Assembly: GCA_021200075.1 (NCBI GenBank) | Contig: JAJQGZ010000218.1 | Span: forward strand, 1 to 13,227 | Direction: 5' to 3' | DNA length: 13,227 nucleotides | Source: Clostridiales bacterium | GTDB lineage: Bacteria > Bacillota > Clostridia > Oscillospirales > Acutalibacteraceae | Shown here: in pieces, positions 8,159 to 13,227 of the stretch | Layout: every line of letters starts with the position of its first letter | Position numbering within the stretch: position 1 is the first letter of the stretch | Notes under the pieces: model-generated | Told to the model about the DNA's origin: nothing | Database searches by the model: none | What the model saw: only the letters and a program-made list of their open reading frames with translations | Program-made: the position numbers and the translations under genes

Positions 8159-8977
8159 ATGATTACAAATCCGTATAAAGTTTTAGGTGTTCCTGACGGT
8201 GCGAGCGAGGAAGAATGCACCAAGGCATACAAAAAGCTTGCAAAAAAGTATCACCCTGACCTTAATCCGGGCGATAAGGCGGCGGAAAAAAAGATGGCGG
8301 AGATTAATGCCGCCTATGATCAAATAAAAAACGGTACCGCCTCTTCACAGAGCTATTCCTCTGCATATTCCCGTTCATCCGGCAGGAGTAGCGGCTCCTC
8401 GGCGCCCGATTATCTTTCCTCTGCGGCGCAGCTTATTCGTTCGGGTCAGTATCAGCAGGCGCTTAACCTGCTTAACAGTATTGAGGATAGGAATGCAAGA
8501 TGGTACTATCTTTCCGCTCTTGCCAATATGAGTCTCGGAAATCGAGCCGTAGCGGAGGATCATATCAAAACCGCATATGCAAAGGAGCCGGATAATCAAA
8601 CCTATCGTCAGGCTTACAGCGATATTACAAACGGAATCAATCCCACTCAGCGCAATCCGTTCTCGTCAATATTCGATTTTGACATCGGCGGCTCCCGTAC
8701 CGGCAATACAGGCCGCACTTATACAACAAGGGGTAACCGAGGCTGTATTTCAAGGATGATCAGATTTATTTTCATTATGTTTATCATTCGCTTTGTTATC
8801 AGCTTAATATCCGGTCTTTTCGGCGGCTATTCGTCAAACAGCTACCAAAATTACGGCTATCAGTATCCCAATCAGGAATATTCGCAGGAATACTCACAGG
8901 ATTATTCACAGCAATACGATGAGGACAGTCCTGCCGATTATTTCGGTTCAAATTCAGGCGAGTACGCCACACAGTAA
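8159..8977 (+). CDS. Membrane-anchored J-domain (DnaJ-like) protein with TPR-like middle
   Basis: The 272-residue protein is intact. Residues 4-58 form a J domain with the HPD motif (32-34), which stimulates the ATPase of DnaK-type Hsp70. A Ser/Gly-rich linker (60-82) leads to a helical TPR-like stretch (about 84-145, with QLIRSGQYQQALNLLN and YYLSALANMSLGNRAVAEDH). A single hydrophobic segment lies at about 199-220. The tail is rich in Tyr, Gln and Ser, with tandem EYSQ/DYSQ units (240-251). It lacks the zinc-finger and C-terminal substrate domains of DnaJ, so it is a specialised co-chaperone rather than DnaJ itself. The start is supported by GAGGGA 8-9 bases before the ATG. J domain plus repeats plus a membrane segment suggests it recruits Hsp70 to the membrane; its clients are unknown. 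Confidence 0.88.
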   Translation: MITNPYKVLGVPDGASEEECTKAYKKLAKKYHPDLNPGDKAAEKKMAEINAAYDQIKNGTASSQSYSSAYSRSSGRSSGSSAPDYLSSAAQLIRSGQYQQALNLLNSIEDRNARWYYLSALANMSLGNRAVAEDHIKTAYAKEPDNQTYRQAYSDITNGINPTQRNPFSSIFDFDIGGSRTGNTGRTYTTRGNRGCISRMIRFIFIMFIIRFVISLISGLFGGYSSNSYQNYGYQYPNQEYSQEYSQDYSQQYDEDSPADYFGSNSGEYATQ

Positions 8978-8980
8978 TAT

Positions 8981-9026
8981 TCGGTTTTAAACCGATGTAA
9001 TATAATTATTTTATCCGCATATGCGG
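8981..9026 (+). promoter_or_regulatory. Two small palindromes and a TATAAT between the J-domain and zinc-ribbon genes
   Basis: A 15-base inverted repeat TCGGTTTTAAACCGA (8981-8995) begins three bases after the J-domain stop. TATAAT follows at 9001-9006, then a 12-base perfect palindrome CCGCATATGCGG (9015-9026) before the next start. A promoter with operator-like sites is possible. No good -35 box is seen 17 bases upstream of the TATAAT, so this is tentative. Confidence 0.3.
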
Positions 9027-9046
9027 GAAAGGCAACGGCGATTTCA

Positions 9047-9511
9047 GTGAAAAAGTTTTTTCAAAATTTAGGCTATAGGTTTCAGCGTTTTATGGCGGGC
9101 AGATACGGTACCGACGCTTTGTGGAAAGTGTTGTTCGTGCTTTGGTTTGTGCTGACGATACTCGGATACATTCTGAGGAGCTTCTCTACGGCTGCATATT
9201 ATGTTTGCTATGTCTTTTCTTTAGCAGTGATTATTTTTGCACTGTTTCGTATGTTTTCAAAGAATATCTCCGCCCGTCGTCGGGAAAATGAAAGCTGGCT
9301 TCGTTTTGCAGGCAATATCAAAAAGAACTTCAACTTCACCAAAACAAGATTTCAGCAGCGAAAAACTCATAAATTTGTAAAATGCAAGGGGTGTAAAAAG
9401 GTTCTTCGTCTTCCCAAAAATAAAGGGAAAATCAGGGTTACCTGTCCTCATTGCAACAATCAATTTACCGTAAATACCGGCAAAAAATCTGCCGCAAAAG
9501 CAAATGGCTGA
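9047..9511 (+). CDS. Small membrane protein with C-terminal zinc ribbon
   Basis: The function is not known. The 154-residue protein has a basic N-terminus, two hydrophobic segments (about 26-43 and 48-68) and a basic cytoplasmic tail. The tail ends in a zinc ribbon of the form CKGC...CPHC (Cys 113, 116, 133, 136) with 16 residues between pairs, a spacing like that of zinc-ribbon domains found in many Clostridia membrane proteins. The start is GTG at 9047; GGAAAGG at about 9026-9032 is a somewhat distant ribosome site. It follows the J-domain gene in the same direction and ends at a strong terminator, so the two may be co-transcribed and act together at the membrane. The zinc ribbon could bind nucleic acid or a protein; nothing in the sequence decides which. 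Confidence 0.82.
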   Translation: MKKFFQNLGYRFQRFMAGRYGTDALWKVLFVLWFVLTILGYILRSFSTAAYYVCYVFSLAVIIFALFRMFSKNISARRRENESWLRFAGNIKKNFNFTKTRFQQRKTHKFVKCKGCKKVLRLPKNKGKIRVTCPHCNNQFTVNTGKKSAAKANG

Positions 9512-9522
9512 TTATAAAATTT

Positions 9523-9556
9523 AAAGTCCCGAGAGCTGATGTTCTCGGGACTTTTT
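9523..9556. terminator. Bidirectional Rho-independent terminator between convergent genes
   Basis: The arm AAAGTCCCGAGAGC (9523-9536) pairs with 9541-9554 around a 4-base TGAT loop, with one G-U pair. T-runs follow on the plus strand (9552-9556), and the mirrored A-run gives T on the minus strand. It serves both the zinc-ribbon gene ending at 9511 and the UPF0210 gene ending at 9580. Confidence 0.93.
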
Positions 9557-9579
9557 ATTGTTTCAAATATGTATATTTC

Positions 9580-10932
9580 TCAGTTTTTCAGGCTGTGGAG
9601 CGGAGCAGGGATTTTACCGCCTCTTGAAATGAATTTTTTGGGCGACTTGGTGTTCACTCTCATAACAGGCCCGCTTCCGAGCAAACCGCCGAATTCCAGC
9701 TCGTCTCCCACACTCTTGCCGATTGCAGGAATAAGCCTTACAGCGGTGGTCTTGCCGTTTATCATACCTATTGCGGCTTCGTCCGCAATTATTCCGCTTA
9801 TAACCTCGGGTGTCGTGTCACCGGGTATGACTATCATATCAAGTCCGACGGAGCATACCGCTGTCATCGCTTCAAGCTTTTCAATTGTCAGTGCTTCGCT
9901 TCTCGCTGCGTCTATCATTCCTGCGTCTTCGGATACAGGGATAAATGCGCCGGAAAGTCCACCGACGCTCGAGGAAGCCATTACGCCGCCTTTTTTAACT
10001 GCATCGTTGAGCATTGCAAGGCAGGCTGTCGTGCCTGCGCCTCCGCATTGTTCAAGCCCTATTTCTTCAAGAATATGTGCAACGGAATCTCCCACCGCCG
10101 GGGTCGGAGCAAGCGACAAATCGACTATTCCGAATTTTACGCCGAGCCTTTTTGATGCTTCAATACCTACAAGCTGACCCATTCTCGTTACCTTGAATGC
10201 GGTCTTTTTTATAAGCTCCGCTATTTCGTCAATTGAATAATCAGGGTGCTTTGATACTGCACTTCTTACCACTCCGGGGCCCGATACGCCTACATTGATT
10301 ACGCAGTCGGGTTCCGATATTCCGTGGAATGCACCTGCCATAAACGGATTATCCTCGGGTGCGTTGCAGAATACAACAAGCTTTCCTGCCGCTATGCAGT
10401 TGTCGTCCTTTGTAAGCTCCGCCGCTTTTTTTATTTGATGTCCCATAAGCCTTATGGCATCCATATTTATTCCGGCTTTTGTGGAACCGATGTTTACCGA
10501 CGAGCAGATATGCTCGGTTGAAGCCAACGCTTCGGGTATGGATTCAATAAGCTCGGTATCTCCTGCCGAAAATCCCTTTTGCACAAGAGCGGAATAACCG
10601 CCGATAAAATTAACGCCGATTGTCTGCGACGCTTTTTCAAGTGCAAGCGCATATTTTACAGGATTGCCGGAGCTTATTCCCTGCATAATTGCTATAGGAG
10701 TTACGCTTACTCTTTTGTTGATAATCGGTATACCGTATTCCTTTTCAATTTGTTCTCCGGTTAATACCAGCTTTTCTGCTTTTCTACATATTTTGTCATA
10801 TATTTTATCACAGGCTCTGTCAATGTCCGTGTCTGCGCAGTCAAGCAGTGATATTCCCATTGTTATTGTGCGTATGTCAAGACATTCGTCCTGTATCATT
10901 CTTATTGTTTCGAGAATGTCGTTAGTGTCCAT
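9580..10932 (-). CDS. UPF0210 / PFL-like (DUF711) family protein
   Basis: This is a full-length cytoplasmic protein of about 450 residues, recognised by its overall sequence, including TITMGISLLDCADTDID and KRVSVTPIAIMQGISSGNPV near the N-terminus and the Gly-rich VINVGVSGPGVVRSAV and GGLSGAFIPVSEDAGM blocks. The family is conserved in Firmicutes and some other groups and is typically encoded directly after an ACT-domain UPF0237 protein, as here. Its biochemical role is not established to my knowledge; the name PFL reflects a fold relationship to pyruvate formate-lyase-type enzymes, not proven activity. I choose the ATG at 10932, with AGGAGG 10 bases before it. A TTG one codon upstream (10935) is the alternative. 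Only 14 bases separate it from the ACT gene, so they form one operon. Confidence 0.92.
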   Translation of the reverse strand: MDTNDILETIRMIQDECLDIRTITMGISLLDCADTDIDRACDKIYDKICRKAEKLVLTGEQIEKEYGIPIINKRVSVTPIAIMQGISSGNPVKYALALEKASQTIGVNFIGGYSALVQKGFSAGDTELIESIPEALASTEHICSSVNIGSTKAGINMDAIRLMGHQIKKAAELTKDDNCIAAGKLVVFCNAPEDNPFMAGAFHGISEPDCVINVGVSGPGVVRSAVSKHPDYSIDEIAELIKKTAFKVTRMGQLVGIEASKRLGVKFGIVDLSLAPTPAVGDSVAHILEEIGLEQCGGAGTTACLAMLNDAVKKGGVMASSSVGGLSGAFIPVSEDAGMIDAARSEALTIEKLEAMTAVCSVGLDMIVIPGDTTPEVISGIIADEAAIGMINGKTTAVRLIPAIGKSVGDELEFGGLLGSGPVMRVNTKSPKKFISRGGKIPAPLHSLKN

Positions 10933-10946
10933 CAAGGAAGTTCCTC

Positions 10947-11216
10947 CTAAATTCTGTGCATTGAATTAAAAATATCTTCGTGCATTGCGTGTATGGAAAG
11001 GTTATTTTCCTCTCCGACCTTTTCAAGCTCGTCTGCAAATTTGGTGAATTCAATATTGCTTTGGGAAATATCCGCCAGCATAATCATACAAAACATATCG
11101 TCGAGTACGGATTGCGTTACCTCCGTGATATTGATACTGCTTTTTGCGCATATGCCCGATACCTTTGCAAGTATACCAACTTCGTCTTTGCCAACTACGG
11201 TAATAACTGCTCTCAT
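10947..11216 (-). CDS. ACT domain protein, UPF0237 family
   Basis: The 89-residue protein is a single ACT domain: MRAVITVVGKDEVGILAKVS is the first strand and helix, with the usual Gly at the ligand-binding turn, followed by ITEVTQSVLDDMFCMIMLAD. ACT domains bind amino acids or other small ligands and regulate partner enzymes; UPF0237 proteins resemble the glycine-cleavage regulator GcvR in size and fold. The ATG at 11216 has GGAGG 7 bases upstream. It is the first gene of a two-gene operon with the UPF0210 protein, so the two probably form a regulator and enzyme pair. No target ligand can be inferred. Confidence 0.93.
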   Translation of the reverse strand: MRAVITVVGKDEVGILAKVSGICAKSSINITEVTQSVLDDMFCMIMLADISQSNIEFTKFADELEKVGEENNLSIHAMHEDIFNSMHRI

Positions 11217-11258
11217 ATTGTTGCCTCCAATTTGATTATTTCATATATCAATATTAGA

Positions 11259-11287
11259 ATTATAGCAGAGAGGTAAAATTTTTTCAA
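11259..11287 (-). promoter_or_regulatory. SigA promoter of the ACT/UPF0210 operon
   Basis: On the minus strand, TTGAAA (plus positions 11282-11287) and TATAAT (11259-11264) are separated by exactly 17 bases. The start codon of the ACT gene lies about 40 bases downstream. Confidence 0.85.
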
Positions 11288-11304
11288 TAAAGTAAAGAAA
11301 TATA

Positions 11305-11333
11305 TTTAATTTTTTTTCAATATGTGGTAGAAT
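11305..11333 (+). promoter_or_regulatory. Probable extended -10 promoter of the PHP-family gene
   Basis: TGGTAGAAT (11325-11333) is an extended -10 element, with TTTAAT (11305-11310) 17 bases upstream as a poor -35. It sits back to back with the divergent ACT-gene promoter. Its position argues against the GTG at 11324 being the gene's start, because that codon falls inside the promoter. Confidence 0.5.
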
Positions 11334-11380
11334 ATTTTATCAATAATTGTAATATCCGTAAAGGACGGTGCCGAAACAGC

Positions 11381-12190
11381 TTGAAGTATAAAAATATAAC
11401 TGATATGCACACACACAGTATCCACAGCTTTGACGGCAATGATTCCTGCCTTGCTCTTTGCGACAGCGCATATCAAAAGGGTACGCTTGCTCTTGCAATA
11501 ACAGATCACTGTGATATTGACGGAGAGGATATTAATGTTGACACGCTTTGTCAGTCGCAGCTTGCCGATATTGAAGAGTGCAGTCGTAAATATCATAAAA
11601 AGTTAAAAGTCCTTAAAGGGCTTGAAATAGGGCAGGGGATTTACAGACGGGAAGAAACCGAGAGACTTCTCGATACATACTCCTACGATTTTATCCTCGG
11701 TTCTTTGCATAACCTTGAAAATAAGCAGGATTTCTATTTTCTTGATTACTCAAAATACGATGTGTACAGTCTTTTGGGCAAATATTTTGACGATCTGCTT
11801 TGCCTTTGCGAATGGGGCGCATTTGATTCTCTTGCGCATCTTACTTATCCGCTCAGATATATTGTCGCAAGGGAAAAAATAAATGTCGATATGTCAAAAT
11901 GTTCTGATGTTATAGACGAGATTTTCCTGCTTCTTGCAAAAAATGACAAAGCGCTTGAAATCAATACATCGGGTCTTTTTATGGATATGCACGACACTTT
12001 GCCGAATATATCCCTTGTCAAAAGGTTTAAGCAGCTCGGCGGTAAGTTTGTAACAATCGGCTCGGATTCCCACTATGCGAAAAAAGTATGCTGTGGTATT
12101 GAAGAGGGTATGGATATTGCAAAGGAAAGCGGATTTGAATGTATAACCGTTTTCGTAAATCGTCAGCCAATGATGTTTCCGATCAGATAG
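11381..12190 (+). CDS. PHP-domain phosphoesterase, histidinol-phosphatase (HisJ)-like
   Basis: The 269-residue metal-dependent hydrolase has all the expected PHP ligands: MHTH (His10, His12), ITDHCD (His43), GLEIG (Glu82), GSLHN (His110), LAHLTYP (His153) and GSDSH (Asp229, His231). These bind a two- or three-metal centre that cleaves phosphomonoesters. The family includes HisJ, which makes histidinol from histidinol phosphate; length and motifs fit it, but no other his genes are nearby, so another phosphate substrate is possible. The start chosen is TTG 11381, giving MKYKNITDMHTHS. The frame remains open to a GTG at 11324, but that codon lies within the promoter. The ribosome site (AAGGA, about 11361) is weak and distant. 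The gene ends with TAG, showing that TAG acts as a stop in this genome. Confidence 0.88.
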   Translation: MKYKNITDMHTHSIHSFDGNDSCLALCDSAYQKGTLALAITDHCDIDGEDINVDTLCQSQLADIEECSRKYHKKLKVLKGLEIGQGIYRREETERLLDTYSYDFILGSLHNLENKQDFYFLDYSKYDVYSLLGKYFDDLLCLCEWGAFDSLAHLTYPLRYIVAREKINVDMSKCSDVIDEIFLLLAKNDKALEINTSGLFMDMHDTLPNISLVKRFKQLGGKFVTIGSDSHYAKKVCCGIEEGMDIAKESGFECITVFVNRQPMMFPIR

Positions 12191-12246
12191 CAGATTTAAA
12201 ATATCAACATTATTAATACAATTAATGCAGAAAAGGAATTTCAACT

Positions 12247-12727
12247 ACGGATCAGCTTTTAGTTATACTTGAAAAAAATCCGAGACTCACCAATGAAGAA
12301 AATAGCCGTTATGCTCGGTGTAAGCGAAAAGGATGTTGAGGAGAAAATCCGCCTTTACGAGCAGACAGGTATCATAAAGGGTTACCGTGCCGTTCTTGAT
12401 AAAGAAAAGGTGCACGCTCAAACCGTTACCGCTCTTATAGAAATAAAGGTTCAGCCTAAATTCGGTCACGGCTTTGATGAAATTGCAAATAAAATTGCTC
12501 AGCTTGAAGAGGTGGAGAGTATCTATCTTATGAGCGGAGGATTTGATTTGTGCTGTATGGTCAGCGATAAATCATTCCAGGAGGTTGCAATGTTTGTTAC
12601 AAACAGGCTTTCTCCTCTTGACGGAGTTGTTTCCACCGCAACCCATTTTATCCTTAAAAAGTATAAGGAGCAGGGCGTTTTCTTCACCGATAAAAAGGAA
12701 GATGACAGGGGGATAGTTTTGTTTTGA
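12247..12727 (+). CDS. Lrp/AsnC family transcriptional regulator, frameshifted near the N-terminus
   Basis: This is a DNA-binding regulator with an N-terminal helix-turn-helix and a C-terminal ligand-sensing (RAM) domain; the recognisable part is IAVMLGVSEKDVEEKI, GIIKGYRAVLD, then VESIYLMSGGFDLCCMV. The N-terminal piece reads from 12250 as DQLLVILEKNPRLTNEE. It joins the long frame through one extra A in the run 12299-12302 (GAAGAAATAGCC restores NEEIAVML). The expected ATG is replaced by ACG at 12247, which lies nine bases after AAAGGA; the alternative start at 12269 would drop the first helix. The repaired length is about 159 residues, normal for the family. Its stop TGA overlaps the aminotransferase TTG (TTGA), so the pair is an operon and the regulator may control the aminotransferase in response to an amino acid. 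Confidence 0.83.
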
Positions 12728-13227
12728 CGGATTATAATGAATTTTTAAACCCCGTTGTCGTCGGTGTTAAGCCGAGCGGAATAAGGAAGTTTTTCCCTTG
12801 CCGAGGAAATGGATGATGTAATATCGCTCGGTGTCGGCGAACCTGATTTCCTTACCTAGTGGCATATCAGGCAAACGGGTATCGACTCGCTTGAAAGCGG
12901 CGCAACCCGATATACGGCAAACGCAGGCTTGGCTGCTTTGAGGAAAGAAATATCGTCGTTTTACGCTCGCCGTCATCTGGTTAAGTATAACCCCGATAAT
13001 GAAATTCTGGTAACGGTCGGCGGTTCTGAGGGAATAGATATGTGCATACGCTGCTTGATATGCCCGGGCGACGAGGTGCTTGTGGTTGAGCCGTCGTTTG
13101 TTTGCTATAAGCCGATTGTCGAAACCGTCGGCGGTAAAGCTATTCCTCTTGTAACAAGAGCGGAGAATAATTTTAAGCTTCGTGCAGAAGACCTTGAAAA
13201 GGCGATAACCGATAAAATAAAGCTGCA
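12724..13227 (+). pseudogene. PLP-dependent aminotransferase class I/II, 5' part, broken; runs off the window
   Basis: The N-terminal third matches aspartate/aromatic-type aminotransferases: NPVVVGVKPSGIRKFF, AEEMDDVISLGVGEPDFLT, SGATRYTANAGLAALRKEIS and DNEILVTVGGSEGIDMCIRC, the last covering the cofactor phosphate-contacting Gly/Ser region. The likely start is TTG 12724, overlapping the regulator's stop. A shift at about 12793-12797 (net -2 or +1) moves the reading frame; the family sequence FFDLAEEM suggests two bases were lost. An in-frame TAG at 12857-12859 sits where close family members have Pro (LTPWHI). The frame then stays open to the window end. The PLP-binding Lys lies beyond the window, so activity and substrate cannot be judged. 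It is typed pseudogene only because of these breaks. Confidence 0.8.

Noticed and set aside
9539..10177. 212-codon plus-strand open frame
   Set aside because: It lies opposite the intact UPF0210 gene and has a low-complexity Ser/Pro/Ile composition typical of an antisense shadow; it also begins inside a terminator.
11324..11380. GTG at 11324 as the start of the PHP gene
   Set aside because: The codon is inside the extended -10 element and would add a non-family N-terminal extension ahead of the conserved MKYKNITDMHTH beginning.

Overview
The window looks like chromosomal DNA of a low-to-moderate GC Gram-positive anaerobe, most likely a gut Clostridia (Oscillospiraceae/Ruminococcus-like). The evidence is AGGAGG-type ribosome sites, a lipobox lipoprotein, a UPF0210/ACT gene pair, a Dlt-like acylation cassette and CCA-encoding tRNA genes. 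This placement rests on gene content only.

Left part (42-7727, + strand). An ABC importer of the nitrate/sulfonate/taurine type (lipoprotein, permease, ATPase) runs without a gap into a four-gene Dlt-like module: an SGNH-type membrane-anchored protein, an MBOAT O-acyltransferase, an acyl-adenylate-forming ligase and an acyl carrier protein. In such modules the ligase loads an acyl group onto the carrier protein, the MBOAT passes it across the membrane, and the SGNH partner helps place it on an extracellular polymer. Two details set this module apart from classical D-alanylation: the SGNH protein carries a C-terminal domain resembling ILEI/FAM3, and the ligase lacks the Asp motif that binds an amino acid's amino group.

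Middle (7728-12190). A strong promoter drives tRNA-Asp and tRNA-Thr, ending at a clear terminator. Next come a membrane-anchored J-domain protein and a small membrane zinc-ribbon protein, closed by a bidirectional terminator. The ACT-domain/UPF0210 pair lies on the minus strand, transcribed away from a PHP-family phosphoesterase (histidinol-phosphatase-like) on the plus strand.

Right part (12247-13227, + strand). An Lrp/AsnC-family regulator overlaps a class I/II aminotransferase that is cut by the window end.

A striking property is the distribution of broken reading frames. Nearly every gene in 42-7467 and 12247-13227 except the ABC ATPase carries a frameshift, an in-frame TAG or a lost start codon, many at homopolymers, whereas 7506-12190 has none. 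The protein signal continues cleanly across each break, so the lesions are either very recent or are consensus sequencing errors. Genes broken into several pieces are typed pseudogene here only to mark the broken frame; those with one small break are left as CDS.
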